Assembly: GCF_013248975.1 (NCBI RefSeq)
Contig: NZ_JABRWH010000001.1
Span: 4,298,001 to 4,362,000 of the forward strand
DNA: 64,000 nt
From: Neobacillus endophyticus
GTDB taxonomy: Bacteria > Bacillota > Bacilli > Bacillales > Cytobacillaceae
Direction: 5' to 3'
This document shows, piece by piece, positions 8,437 through 17,995 of the stretch. The position numbers and the translations under genes are program-made. Under the pieces are notes generated by a model. It made no database searches. It worked only from the letters and a program-made list of their open reading frames with translations, and was not told the origin of the DNA. How positions within the stretch are numbered: the first letter of the stretch is position 1; every line of letters begins with the position of its first letter.

Positions 8437-9315
8437 TCAAACATTCATCTCCTTATGTAAAAATTGTTTTTTAGATGAAGAGTTTGCGATCAAAACACCA
8501 GTTAAAATCAGCAGCGCTCCTAAATACCCTTTCACTCCCATATTTTCATGCAAGAAGATGAAGGAAAATATGGCAGAAAAAATCGGTTCGAGCGAAAACA
8601 GAAATCCAGTGCTTTCAGGGGTCGTGTGCTTTTGAGCAACTGGCTGCATGACAAAGCCATATGCAGAACATATGAGTGCAAGCCCAAGTATGGAAATCCA
8701 TTGAACCACTTCATGCGGAAGAACCGGTGTTTCAAACACAAATGTGCCAACGGCCGCATAAAGGCATGCAAATCCGAGTTGAAAAATTCCCAGTTGTAAG
8801 GCATCCACTTTACGAGAAAAGTAGTTTGTTAAAATGATGTGCAGCGCATAAAGGAATGCTGATATCAAACAATTTAGCGAGCTTAATGCAAAGGAAAAAC
8901 CATCCCCTATTGTAAGAATAGCTAAACCAGCCATTACAATCATAACTCCTAATATAATTTTACTACTAGGCCATTTTCGTGTAATGAATATCTGCATAAT
9001 CGGCACTAAAATAACTGTTGTACTTGTCAAAAAACCTGCTGAGGAAGCAGTCGTATTTTTCATACCAATCAAAAGAGCTATGAAAATACCGAATAGAATG
9101 GCTCCAAGCATCGCACTGCATTTCAATGTTTTCGCATCAACACGAATGATTTTTTTACTAAAAATCGCCAGCATGACGATAAAGGCAATTCCAAAGCGTA
9201 ATGCCACAATTGTTAATGGAGAGAGCGTGTCGATACAGAGTTTCATAAAAATATAAGAGGTTCCCCACCCTATAGAGACTGTAGCTAAAATCATGTTTGC
9301 TTGTTTTTGAGTCAT
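8437..9315 (-). CDS. EamA/DMT family transporter
   Basis: A 292-residue membrane protein with about ten hydrophobic helices in two EamA repeats. It begins with the typical WGTSYIFMK motif and has PIFSAIFSFIFLHE in the second half. The family exports metabolites and amino acids. It is transcribed away from a LysR gene with about 115 bases between them, so it is the likely target of that regulator. The ribosome site before the ATG is weak (AAAGGCG). Confidence 0.88.
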   Translation of the reverse strand: MTQKQANMILATVSIGWGTSYIFMKLCIDTLSPLTIVALRFGIAFIVMLAIFSKKIIRVDAKTLKCSAMLGAILFGIFIALLIGMKNTTASSAGFLTSTTVILVPIMQIFITRKWPSSKIILGVMIVMAGLAILTIGDGFSFALSSLNCLISAFLYALHIILTNYFSRKVDALQLGIFQLGFACLYAAVGTFVFETPVLPHEVVQWISILGLALICSAYGFVMQPVAQKHTTPESTGFLFSLEPIFSAIFSFIFLHENMGVKGYLGALLILTGVLIANSSSKKQFLHKEMNV

Positions 9316-9369
9316 CTTGTATGCGCCTTTCTATTTATATTTTAGATTGGCAATATCGTAACACCTGCA

Positions 9370-9424
9370 TTTACATTAGTAAAACGAATATTTATAATGG
9401 AACTATTAGTAATTCTAATGTAAA
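9370..9424. promoter_or_regulatory. inverted repeat in the EamA/LysR intergenic region
   Basis: TTTACATTAG (9370-9379) and CTAATGTAAA (9415-9424) are perfect inverted copies. Within the right half, ATTAG-TAATT-CTAAT (9405-9419) fits the LysR T-N11-A box. This is a plausible binding site for the divergent LysR protein. Confidence 0.6.
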
Positions 9425-9432
9425 GGAAACGA

Positions 9433-10317
9433 ATGAGAATGAATTCGTACTATGCTTTTATCAAAGCTATCGAAACAGGGAGTTTTACCAAAGCTGCTGA
9501 AGAACTGGGATATACTCAGTCCGCTATTAGCCAAATGGTACATTCGTTAGAAGAAGAGCTTTCTACTACTCTTATTAAACGCTCGCGAACAGGCATTACT
9601 TTGACACCAGATGGCGAGGAATTTTTGCCTTTTATACGAAATATTTATAATTCACATCGGGAGCTGCTGGAAAAGCAGAAAGAAATGAAAGGACTGCAAA
9701 GCGGGCTGATTCGAATAGGGACATTTTCTAGTGTTTCCTGTCATTGGATGCCAGAATTAATGAGAGATTTTAAGGAACATTATCCTGCTGTTCATTTCGA
9801 ATTACATCAAGGGAATTATACGGATATTTCTAAGTGGATTCATGAAGGGAAGGTCGACTTTGGCTTTGTGAACCCAAAAGCTGTATCAAAGCTATCTACA
9901 GTACCCCTAGAGGAAGATGAAATGCTTGCTGTCTTGCCAGCAGCACATCCCTTAGCAAATCAAGACAAAGTCTCACTTAAAGAATTGACGACTGAGCCTT
10001 ACATTCTTTTAAATGAGGGAGAAATAAGTGAACCATTAACAATTTTTAATCAACACAACTTTGAACCTAATATACAATACCGTGTATATGATGACTACAC
10101 AATTATGTCCATGATTGAGCAAGGACTTGGCATTTCTATATTACCGAAACTCGTCTTAAGCAGGTGTCCCTATCATATTGTCACAAAATCCATTTCTCCA
10201 GCAGTTGTTCGTACCATCAGTCTGGCATACAAGGACAAAAGGATATTGCCAATAGCCAGCAGATTTTTTATTGACTTTATTGTTGAAAAGTATCGTAATC
10301 CCTTCGAAAATAAATAA
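9433..10317 (+). CDS. LysR family transcriptional regulator
   Basis: A 294-residue protein with an N-terminal LysR HTH (residues 3-62, FTKAAEELGYTQSAISQMVHSLE) and a C-terminal type-2 periplasmic-binding-like effector domain. AAAGGA precedes two close ATG codons (9433 and 9439). It is divergent from the EamA transporter, the usual arrangement when a LysR protein controls an exporter. A terminator follows at 10361-10390. The effector is unknown. Confidence 0.9.
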   Translation: MRMNSYYAFIKAIETGSFTKAAEELGYTQSAISQMVHSLEEELSTTLIKRSRTGITLTPDGEEFLPFIRNIYNSHRELLEKQKEMKGLQSGLIRIGTFSSVSCHWMPELMRDFKEHYPAVHFELHQGNYTDISKWIHEGKVDFGFVNPKAVSKLSTVPLEEDEMLAVLPAAHPLANQDKVSLKELTTEPYILLNEGEISEPLTIFNQHNFEPNIQYRVYDDYTIMSMIEQGLGISILPKLVLSRCPYHIVTKSISPAVVRTISLAYKDKRILPIASRFFIDFIVEKYRNPFENK

Positions 10318-10360
10318 ATTCATGCACATTTAAATGACTTGAAATTGACAAATAATCAAC

Positions 10361-10390
10361 AAAAGACATTCTTTTAGTGAATGTCTTTTT
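10361..10390. terminator. bidirectional terminator between lysR-like gene and bioA
   Basis: AAAAGACATTC and GAATGTCTTTT form a perfect 11-bp stem with a 7-base loop and flanking A/T runs. It can serve both the LysR gene and the bio operon. Bases 10391-10577 hold no gene. Confidence 0.85.
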
Positions 10391-10577
10391 GGTGATCCTA
10401 TCAGCTTTAATTTCTTCTGCTTCAATCAATACACTTATAAAGTATAGTGCTGAATTTTAACGAGTCAAGGAATAAAAAATAATGGACAGATTAGCAAGTA
10501 CAAATTCGGAATCCGGAAATATTCCCCAACTCTATATTTATAAAGCCTACGGTATCAGCACTTTTGGTTAATGCATG

Positions 10578-11936
10578 TTAATTTTCATTGATTGAATCAT
10601 AAATAATACTTATTGCATCATCTAGCTCAGTTTGACTCATCGCTAAAACGGGTATAAATGTCAATACTTGATCTAGCTGACGGACTATAAGACCTTTATT
10701 ACGTGCAGACATGACAATGTTATCAAGCTTATTTTCTTCCATTGGGAAAGAAGCCTTCGTTTTTTTATTTTTTACAATCTCTATACCGACCATTAATCCT
10801 CGTTGACGAATGTCCCCTACAATCTCAAGCTTATATAAAGATTGTAACCGCTCGCTAACGAAAGCAGCATTTGATTGCACCTTTTCTAGTAATGCTATTT
10901 CCTCTATTAACTCAATATTCTTTAAAGCGACTGAACAGCTTAATTGATTACCAGTATAGGTGTGACCATGGTAAAAAGTTTTATGCTCCTTTTTTTCTCC
11001 TAAAAAAGCATCAAAAATCTTTTGATTCGTCATTGTTGCGGCAAGAGGCATGTACCCACCGGTAATTCCTTTTCCCAAACACAAAATATCTGGTACAACT
11101 TCTTCTTGTTCACAAGCAAACATAGTTCCAGTTCGCCCAAAACCAACGGCGACTTCATCACAAATTAAGAGAACATTATATTTCTTGCAAAGCCTCTCGA
11201 CCCCTTTTAAGAAACCTGATGGATGAGTAATAATACCAGCTGCCCCCTGAACGAGAGGCTCAATGATGACTCCCGCCATTTCATCGCCTTTTTCTTGAAG
11301 TAACCTTTCCAATCTTTGAAGGCAGTATTCCATTACCTCATGACTTGTACCGTATTCTGTCATTCGGTAGGTATAAGGTGTTGGCAAAGAAACACGTTTA
11401 AATAGTAATGGTTCAAAGATCCTGTGATACAGCTCCATACCGCCAACGCTTACAGAGCCAATGGTATCTCCATGATAGGCTTCGTCTAATGAGATAAACG
11501 TGTGTTTTTCTTTAAATCTTACCGGATCGATGTTTTTCCAATATTGATAGGCTATTTTTAATGCGATTTCAACAGAAGCTGAACCTGTATCCGAATAAAA
11601 TACTTTGCATAAATTTCCTGGAGTGATTTCAGCCAATTTCTTCGCTAAAAGAATAGAAGGAACATTGGCTGAACCTAATAAAGTAGAATGTGCGATTTTT
11701 TGTACTTGATTCATCAAAGCTTCATTTAATTCGGGAACATTATGACCATGGACGTTTACCCATAAAGAAGCATAGCCATCTAGGTATTTATTACCCTCTA
11801 TATCAAATAAATAGCTACCCTGTCCTTTTTCGATAATCAAGGGTTTCTTTTGCTGATAGATTTTCATTTGTGTAAAAGGATGCCAAATATACTCTTTATC
11901 CCAACATTCAAGCTCTTGCTGATTAGTAAGTTGCAT
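10578..11936 (-). CDS. bioA: adenosylmethionine-8-amino-7-oxononanoate aminotransferase
   Basis: A 452-residue class III aminotransferase making 7,8-diaminopelargonate from KAPA with S-adenosylmethionine as amino donor, in biotin synthesis. Landmarks are the N-terminal WHPFTQM, the active-site DEV around residue 260, and LGKGITGGYMPLA with the PLP-binding Lys289. The gene overlaps bioD by 14 bases, and the order of transcription is bioY-bioD-bioA. Its start is an ATG. It is full length for the family. Confidence 0.95.
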   Translation of the reverse strand: MQLTNQQELECWDKEYIWHPFTQMKIYQQKKPLIIEKGQGSYLFDIEGNKYLDGYASLWVNVHGHNVPELNEALMNQVQKIAHSTLLGSANVPSILLAKKLAEITPGNLCKVFYSDTGSASVEIALKIAYQYWKNIDPVRFKEKHTFISLDEAYHGDTIGSVSVGGMELYHRIFEPLLFKRVSLPTPYTYRMTEYGTSHEVMEYCLQRLERLLQEKGDEMAGVIIEPLVQGAAGIITHPSGFLKGVERLCKKYNVLLICDEVAVGFGRTGTMFACEQEEVVPDILCLGKGITGGYMPLAATMTNQKIFDAFLGEKKEHKTFYHGHTYTGNQLSCSVALKNIELIEEIALLEKVQSNAAFVSERLQSLYKLEIVGDIRQRGLMVGIEIVKNKKTKASFPMEENKLDNIVMSARNKGLIVRQLDQVLTFIPVLAMSQTELDDAISIIYDSINEN

Positions 11937-12636
11937 GAAGAAAAACCTCCATAATTAGTTTCGTAAATCTTTCAGACTGTATACAGTTTTCAACGTATGG
12001 TTCAAGCTGAGTTTTGACATCATGAAAAAACGGAATAGAAATAGTTGGTAAGGGAACGATGCGCTGGATTGTTTCCCGATTGTCTTGATGAATGATGTTT
12101 GTTTCGTCAAAAGAATTGAAAATAATGGATTGAATAGAAATTCCATATTGCAGTGCATATTCGTATGTTGTTAATACATTATGTATGGCACCAAGCTTCG
12201 ATGGACTAACAATAATAGCCGGTATTTCAGCATTCTTTATGAAATCTTTTGTCATATAAAAGTCATCTTCTCGTTCAATTAAAGGAACGGCTAACCCTCC
12301 CGCACCTTCGACTAAAACAATATCATTCGTACGTTCCAATTCTTTTAAACGTTTTAAAGCATCATTCATATTAACTTCTGCATGAAGCAGCTTAGCGGCT
12401 AAATGAGGAGAAGTTTCAGGCTCGAACGTAAAAAATCCAGCATGTTCAACCCCAATGACCGATGAGTACCAATCTAAGTCCGGGTAAGTTTGTGTCTGTT
12501 CGATTATTCCTGTTTGAAACGGTTTAAATACAGTCGTTTTAAATCCAAGTTTATTTAGAGTAAAAAATAAGAAACCAGTCGAGATTGTTTTCCCCACATC
12601 AGTTCCTGTTCCTGTAATAAAAAATGATTTGCCCAA
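11923..12636 (-). CDS. bioD: dethiobiotin synthetase
   Basis: A 237-residue ATP-dependent carboligase that closes the ureido ring of dethiobiotin. The P-loop GTGTDVGKT spans residues 9-17 and VEGAGGLAVPL is the second nucleotide-binding motif. The start is a TTG one base after the bioY stop codon, with AAAGGGG inside the end of bioY, so translational coupling is likely. bioB, bioF and bioW or bioH/C are not in the window. Confidence 0.93.
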   Translation of the reverse strand: MGKSFFITGTGTDVGKTISTGFLFFTLNKLGFKTTVFKPFQTGIIEQTQTYPDLDWYSSVIGVEHAGFFTFEPETSPHLAAKLLHAEVNMNDALKRLKELERTNDIVLVEGAGGLAVPLIEREDDFYMTKDFIKNAEIPAIIVSPSKLGAIHNVLTTYEYALQYGISIQSIIFNSFDETNIIHQDNRETIQRIVPLPTISIPFFHDVKTQLEPYVENCIQSERFTKLIMEVFLHATY

Positions 12637-12637
12637 T

Positions 12638-13195
12638 TTACGCAGCCCCTTTCATCCATGTGTTTTTTACTCTGGTCTCTAGCTTATAAATAATAACAGC
12701 GCTTATAAAAGCTATAATTAGGTCTCCAGGAACAGGAAAAATAAAACCAAATAATAACGTATCATGTAAGGACAACGGTTTTTCTACCATCCATTTCATT
12801 GCTCCGTACAGCCAGGTACATCCTATGAAATACACAATCAACAATGTACTTAAATTCGCTAAGAAGATGGAATATACACTTTTTAAATGAAATTTCTGGA
12901 TGAACCAGCCATTCGCGTAAGCTCCCAATACGAATCCAATAAGGTACCCAAATGTGGGTTTGAAAATATAACTTGGACCTCCGCCTTCAGCGAAAACCGG
13001 TAATCCTGCTAATCCAATTAATACATAGCAAAGCTGGCTTAAACTGCCAAGTTTCGGTCCTAATAGTGCACCTGCAAGATAAACAGAAAGAATTTGCAAT
13101 GTAAAGGGAATATACGGGATTGGAATTTTTATAAATGCACCTACAGCTGTAAAGGCAGCGAATAATGCTGCAAAAGCAATTGTTTTCGTTTTCAA
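12638..13195 (-). CDS. bioY: biotin transporter, BioY family
   Basis: A 185-residue membrane protein with about six helices, the substrate-binding S component of ECF-type biotin importers. It contains the conserved IPFTLQ and GLAGLPVFAEGGGP segments. The start is a TTG seven bases after GAGGTG. It is the first gene of the operon and lies directly behind a BirA-type operator, so both import and synthesis should be repressed by biotin. Confidence 0.92.
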   Translation of the reverse strand: MKTKTIAFAALFAAFTAVGAFIKIPIPYIPFTLQILSVYLAGALLGPKLGSLSQLCYVLIGLAGLPVFAEGGGPSYIFKPTFGYLIGFVLGAYANGWFIQKFHLKSVYSIFLANLSTLLIVYFIGCTWLYGAMKWMVEKPLSLHDTLLFGFIFPVPGDLIIAFISAVIIYKLETRVKNTWMKGAA

Positions 13196-13247
13196 AAATT
13201 AGCACCTCTTTCTTTTTTCATGATTTATATATTGCTACATACATATT

Positions 13248-13287
13248 TTAATTGTCAACCAAAATACTATTTATGTTAACATATTAA
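13248..13287 (-). promoter_or_regulatory. BirA (biotin) operator
   Basis: TTAATTGTCAAC (13248-13259) and GTTAACATATTAA (13275-13287) are near-perfect inverted half-sites about 15 bases apart. They match the known Bacillus biotin operator form TTGTTAACC...GGTTAACAA. The site lies 50-90 bases upstream of bioY and overlaps a TTGACA-like promoter element. Confidence 0.8.
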
Positions 13288-13425
13288 TATTTTTGGAGTA
13301 AGTTTAATTCGATAAACTTAAGGCAAAAGCATTAACAGATGTCATCGTGAACTGTTTTCATTTTGAAAAGTATAGTATAGTTAAGTTGGCGATACATTCG
13401 ATATGAAAGGTGGATATCAGCACCC

Positions 13426-13941
13426 ATGTTGGAGATTAAAGAACAAGTAAGTACCACTCGGAAGGAACTTTTGTCTTTACTTGATGGACTAAGCGATAGT
13501 CAGTTAAACTGGAAACCGAATGAAAACGCATGGAGTATTGCACAAATTGTGAAGCATGTTGCAACATTGGAAGGAACCGCAGCGCAAATCATTCAACTTG
13601 GACTTGACCAAGAACCAAACTTTGCTCCCAGTGACATACCACTTGAAAAGATGATTCTGGACCGGTCAAAGAAATTTAACGCCCCAGAACGTCTGCATCC
13701 TTTAGCAGAACCGAAAACGCTGGAGCAGTTAAAAGAAATGTTACATAATAGCCAAGAGCAATTTCTCAGTGCGCTAAACAGCATAAAGGACGTTTCCTTG
13801 CTTGATAAAACGGCTCCACCCCGCCCTCACCCGGTCTTTGGGCAGATGAGTACAAACCAATGGATTTTGGCAGTACCGTTACACGAGCAACGTCATATCA
13901 AACAAATCGAAGAAGTAAAGGAAAAATTGCAGTTAAGTTGA
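13426..13941 (+). CDS. DinB family protein
   Basis: A 171-residue four-helix DinB-superfamily protein. The metal-binding histidines are seen in KHVATLE near residue 44 and in HEQRHIKQIEEV near residue 155, matching the three-His site of the family. Some members are thiol-dependent transferases acting on bacillithiol-type thiols; this one cannot be assigned further. AAAGGTGG lies about 12 bases upstream of the ATG, a little far. It is monocistronic. Confidence 0.85.
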   Translation: MLEIKEQVSTTRKELLSLLDGLSDSQLNWKPNENAWSIAQIVKHVATLEGTAAQIIQLGLDQEPNFAPSDIPLEKMILDRSKKFNAPERLHPLAEPKTLEQLKEMLHNSQEQFLSALNSIKDVSLLDKTAPPRPHPVFGQMSTNQWILAVPLHEQRHIKQIEEVKEKLQLS

Positions 13942-13967
13942 TTTGCAGTTATCAGGAAACAAAACCA

Positions 13968-14020
13968 AACAGACTTCCTTTAACCATCATCCATCGATGG
14001 TACTGGAAGTCTGTTGTTTT
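13968..14020 (+). terminator. terminator after the DinB gene
   Basis: AACAGACTTCC (13968-13978) pairs with GGAAGTCTGTT (14005-14015) and is followed by GTTTT. A nested CCATCGATGG palindrome lies in the loop. Confidence 0.75.
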
Positions 14021-14319
14021 GACTTAAGTGACAAATTAATTCAATTGTTCTTCAAGCCCTTCTCTCTTTTTAATTATAGAAATAGAAATTATTATTAAAA
14101 TATATTATTATAATTTACAAAATACTTTTATTAACTGAGTCGTTAAATAAATAGTAAGATTACAAAATTCAAAGTTATCTTCCTCCAATAAATACACTCC
14201 TTTTAAGGATAATCGGATAATACAAAAACTCATCTAATGATTCTGTTCGATGAGTTGAGTTATGCCCTTTTAAAATTGAACACAGCCTTTCAAGGTATAC
14301 CTAAATAATAAACAACGAT

Positions 14320-14355
14320 AAAAACCTTCCTTAAATTGTTTTAGGAAGGTTTTTT
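14320..14355 (-). terminator. terminator of the vanRSYZ-like cluster
   Basis: AAAACCTTCCT and AGGAAGGTTTT form an 11-bp stem with T-runs on both sides, 180 bases past the vanZ-like stop. The rest of the 13942-14533 gap holds no gene, only AT-rich sequence. Confidence 0.8.
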
Positions 14356-14533
14356 GCAAAAACTATTTCATTTGGACCATAAAATTATTGGTTGTCAGTA
14401 GTGACCTTTTTTTATGAGTTTTAGAAATATAAACGGCAAGCGCCAAAAGCATGCTTGAAGATATAAGGCATACTGGTTCATAACCTTCGACCGAAATGAA
14501 TGGTATCCATTGAAATAAATTAACGAAGAATAT

Positions 14534-15034
14534 TTAATTCGAATATTTAATTCTTAAATGGGTACGGTAATAGAGCAATAATACGAGAAATAGTATACCA
14601 ACAAAAATAATAACTCTGTCCAATTTTTTATTATTAATATACTTTTTGCTTAAATCATATAATTTCAGTCCCAGAAAGCCTCCAATAGAATTTGTCATTA
14701 CATCTGTTATGTCTGTCGCTCCAATAGCGAAGATAAATTGAATTAATTCAAATGCAAGGCTTAAAACCAGTATAAAAGCAAACTTAGGTAAAAATCCGAC
14801 TTTATTGAAATTGACATTCAAAAGCAAGCCAAAAGGAATAAAGATTATAACATTTTCGAACATCTCACTGAAACTTCCATTCACTATGGAAGGAGAAGCA
14901 AATGGAATCAAGTTAAGACTTCTATGATGATAATTAAAAACTGACAAAATATTGTATTGTAATTTGAATAGCACTAACCAGCTTAGTATCACTAAATAGA
15001 AAGCTAGCAAGCCTCTAGATAATATTTTCCCCAT
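14534..15034 (-). CDS. VanZ family protein
   Basis: A 166-residue membrane protein with about five hydrophobic helices. It has the VanZ-type motif NLIPF and the ENVIIFIPFGLLL segment. In Tn1546, VanZ gives low-level teicoplanin tolerance by an unknown mechanism; most chromosomal homologues are uncharacterised. AGAGGAG precedes the ATG by six bases. It is the last gene of a vanR-vanS-vanY-vanZ-like run, 137 bases after the vanY-like gene. Confidence 0.85.
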   Translation of the reverse strand: MGKILSRGLLAFYLVILSWLVLFKLQYNILSVFNYHHRSLNLIPFASPSIVNGSFSEMFENVIIFIPFGLLLNVNFNKVGFLPKFAFILVLSLAFELIQFIFAIGATDITDVMTNSIGGFLGLKLYDLSKKYINNKKLDRVIIFVGILFLVLLLYYRTHLRIKYSN

Positions 15035-15171
15035 ATAATCTCCTCTAATTCTTTTTTTACGTGTATCTAAAGTATACCCGATGACCTAGTTGACGTGGGT
15101 TTTATGCCAAAAAGATGGTATTACACCAAATAGTGCTGGTACAATAATGCTGTTCATTCATTTCGTTTTTT

Positions 15172-16092
15172 TCATTCCGCCATGCTTACCTCCTTGAGTT
15201 TAGTATGTGTTGATCCGAGGAACACTGTCACAATTACACCATCCATATTGTTGCCTGATATCTCCCAACGAAGATTGGAAGGCACATGAATGGTCGTATC
15301 ATTGGTTACAGGGTAATAAGAGATCTCATATTTTTCACCATCTATAGCAGTTGAAATGGTCTTTTGTTTTTTTAGGAAATCCATATATTCTTCTAGAGCG
15401 AAATTCTTTTCCTTCATAATCGCACTATGGGGGAAACCGACATAACGGATATGCCATGGTTCGTATTGAATTCCAGTAACATCCGTTTTATCCTTTGGAT
15501 AGCGTAATATAAAGCCGTACTTCCAAGCATTTTCTTTCAGCCACTTTCCTTCAGGTGCTCGATCCATTTTCGTTAAGCTTGATCCTACATCAAGTGATAA
15601 TCCTGAATTATGTTCACTATAACCTGCCGGCAAGGCGTAAGAAGGACCCATTTCTTCATACAACTTATTTTGCTCAGTAAATGTACGATATCCACTATCA
15701 ATCAAAAAATGATTTACACCTTCCATTTCAGCATCATTGACCATCTCTGAAAATTTTTGTGCTATTTCTTTTGACAGGTAAATATTTTGATCAAGTAACC
15801 CATATCCCCTTAACAATTCATTATGTAATGATAAATTTACGATATCTGATTTTACACTCTCTTGGCCAACAGGATATTTACTGTTGATTAAGAGCAGATT
15901 TCCTTGATAAATCTGTTCCTTTGTAATGGTTTTTGTTTGGATACTCTCAGAAGTCCCTCTTTTATCAATATAATCTTTATGATTTTGATCATATTTTTGA
16001 CTCTCTACTTGATCCTGAAAAAACAGTGCTTTATTAATGAAGGCAAAACCTAAGCACAATAAAAATAACAATAAAAAACCGCACTTCTTCAT
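15172..16092 (-). CDS. D,D-carboxypeptidase, VanY-like (peptidase M15B)
   Basis: A 306-residue protein with an N-terminal membrane anchor (residues about 5-22) and an M15B catalytic domain. Zinc ligands are His161 and Asp168 in SEHNSGLSLDVG and His214 in EPWHIRYVG. The family removes the terminal D-Ala of peptidoglycan stem pentapeptides outside the membrane, lowering glycopeptide targets. An extra C-terminal stretch of about 70 residues follows the catalytic core. It lies about 100 bases after the vanS-like kinase gene and is probably controlled by it. Confidence 0.9.
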   Translation of the reverse strand: MKKCGFLLLFLLCLGFAFINKALFFQDQVESQKYDQNHKDYIDKRGTSESIQTKTITKEQIYQGNLLLINSKYPVGQESVKSDIVNLSLHNELLRGYGLLDQNIYLSKEIAQKFSEMVNDAEMEGVNHFLIDSGYRTFTEQNKLYEEMGPSYALPAGYSEHNSGLSLDVGSSLTKMDRAPEGKWLKENAWKYGFILRYPKDKTDVTGIQYEPWHIRYVGFPHSAIMKEKNFALEEYMDFLKKQKTISTAIDGEKYEISYYPVTNDTTIHVPSNLRWEISGNNMDGVIVTVFLGSTHTKLKEVSMAE

Positions 16093-16194
16093 TTTTACGT
16101 TCCTCCTTATTCTTATAGATACTAGAATAGGGAAAGCTTTTTAAAAAAAGAGTAGGATAAAATTTAAATTTTTCTTAAATCCTTTATGAAATTT

Positions 16195-17307
16195 TTAAAC
16201 TTGGTCAATTGGAACCCTTTCCTGTGGTAATCGAACTTCAAATATAGTACGTATTAAACTACTTTCGGCCCTAATCGTTCCATTATGCTGATCCACAATA
16301 TTCTTTGCAATGAATAAGCCAAGACCTGTACTATCATCTTGATGAGTTCGTGCTTTGTCACCGGTATAAAACATATCAAAAAGATACGGAAGTTCATTCA
16401 GAGGTATACTATCTCCATAATTAACGACCTGAACAACCACTTCTCCTGCATCCACAAACCCGTTAATATCTACAAACTGACCATCATATCCATAACGATT
16501 TGCATTGGTTAAAAGATTTTCAAACACACGAGCTAACTTCTCTCCGTCACCTAAAATAGGCAATTGGGGCAGAATATTCATACGAGCGATCAAATTATTT
16601 TTCTCGAAAACAGGATACAATTCCTCTTTTAATTGAAGAAGTAAGTCACTTAAATTAATTTGCCTTTTTTCAACTGGTAGCATGCCATAGTTCATTCTTG
16701 TTATTTCGAATAATTCATCAATAAGTCTTTCTAAACGCTGAGATTTAGTAAAAGCAATCGTTAAAAAATGTCTGACTTGTTCTTTAGTCAACTTCTCATC
16801 CTTAAGGATTAAATCTAAATAACCTAAAACAGAAGTTAGCGGAGTACGCAAATCATGAGCCAAATTTACAACTAACTGTTCTTTACTGCTTTCTGAAAAA
16901 TCGCCTCTTTGTATGGCTTCTTCTAATTTTTCACTTGCCAGATTTATTTCTTGTGCAATATCTTCAAATTCATCATTTGATTGGATATAAACCCGATGTT
17001 TAAAATTGCCACGAGCGAGATCATGAATTCCGTTAGATATTTCATTGAAATAGGTAGAATAGGGCTTAGTCAGTAAATAGAAAAACAATATCGAAAGTGA
17101 TATAAATAGCATTAAAAAGAAATTAATGTCTCCGATACTTCCTATGAATCGACGAAGATAGGCCAAGGGGTCATCACGACTAACCATCATGTGATAATAA
17201 AGCTTTAACCCTTTATCGATTAAGTAAGTTATAATACCAGCCAGAAGAATACTTAAACCAAATAATACGATTATTTTAAATCGAAAACTTCGTATAATTT
17301 TAGCCAT
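16195..17307 (-). CDS. VanS-like sensor histidine kinase
   Basis: A membrane histidine kinase of 370 residues from the start at 17307. It has two transmembrane segments (about 9-28 and 58-80) with a short extracellular loop, then HAMP, a HisKA domain with NLAHDLRTPLTSVLGYL, and HATPase_c with NLLTNANRYG and GLGLFIAKNIV. The ATG at 17307 overlaps the vanR-like stop codon, indicating translational coupling; an upstream TTG lacks a ribosome site. The dimerisation motif and partner resemble VanS of glycopeptide clusters, but the signal is unproven. Confidence 0.88.
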   Translation of the reverse strand: MAKIIRSFRFKIIVLFGLSILLAGIITYLIDKGLKLYYHMMVSRDDPLAYLRRFIGSIGDINFFLMLFISLSILFFYLLTKPYSTYFNEISNGIHDLARGNFKHRVYIQSNDEFEDIAQEINLASEKLEEAIQRGDFSESSKEQLVVNLAHDLRTPLTSVLGYLDLILKDEKLTKEQVRHFLTIAFTKSQRLERLIDELFEITRMNYGMLPVEKRQINLSDLLLQLKEELYPVFEKNNLIARMNILPQLPILGDGEKLARVFENLLTNANRYGYDGQFVDINGFVDAGEVVVQVVNYGDSIPLNELPYLFDMFYTGDKARTHQDDSTGLGLFIAKNIVDQHNGTIRAESSLIRTIFEVRLPQERVPIDQV

Positions 17308-17995
17308 TAAATGTATACCCAACTCCCCAAACGGTTTTGATCAAATTGTTTTTCCTTTTATCTTCTCCAAGTTTTTTCCGTAAGGTACGAATATGCACCA
17401 TTACCGTATTACCACCTTCAAAGTATGCTTCACCCCAAACCTGCTGGAAAATATTTTCTACACTATAAACTTTCTTTGGATGACTGGCTAATAAATACAA
17501 AATATCAAACTCTTTCGGCGTTAGCTCAATCTTTTCACCATAGAGCAAAACTGATCGGTGATCAGGAGAAATCACTATTCCACCAAATTCCAAGATATCT
17601 TTATTATCTACTTTGGGTTGATTCAACTTCATAAAGCGCCGCAATTGAGCGTTCACACGTGCTACCAATTCAATGGGGGTAAATGGTTTAGTCATATAAT
17701 CATCTGCACCAATCACTAGTCCATGTACCTTATCGAAATCAGAAGTTTTCGCACTCAAAAAAATGATAGGCATATTATATTGTTCCCGAACCTGACGGGT
17801 TACTTCATATCCATCCATTTTCGGCATCATAATATCCAAAATCAGCAAATCAATTGATTGTGTCTGGATCACTTGAATGGCTTCTTTCCCATCATGTACT
17901 TTTATGACATTGTATCCTTCTTTTTCTAGATGGATTGCAATCAGATCAGCAATCTCCTCCTCATCATCAGCAACTAAAATCGATATACGTTTCAT
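17300..17995 (-). CDS. VanR-like response regulator (OmpR family)
   Basis: A 231-residue protein with a receiver domain (acidic pocket D10/D11, phospho-acceptor Asp54, Lys103 in TKPF) and an OmpR-type winged helix ending IKTVWGVGYTF, closely following VanR in layout. TAGGAGTG lies ahead of the ATG. It is the first gene of the vanR-S-Y-Z-like operon. No vanH, vanA/B-type ligase or vanX gene is present, so it probably controls a cell-wall response and not full glycopeptide resistance. Confidence 0.9.
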   Translation of the reverse strand: MKRISILVADDEEEIADLIAIHLEKEGYNVIKVHDGKEAIQVIQTQSIDLLILDIMMPKMDGYEVTRQVREQYNMPIIFLSAKTSDFDKVHGLVIGADDYMTKPFTPIELVARVNAQLRRFMKLNQPKVDNKDILEFGGIVISPDHRSVLLYGEKIELTPKEFDILYLLASHPKKVYSVENIFQQVWGEAYFEGGNTVMVHIRTLRKKLGEDKRKNNLIKTVWGVGYTFNG

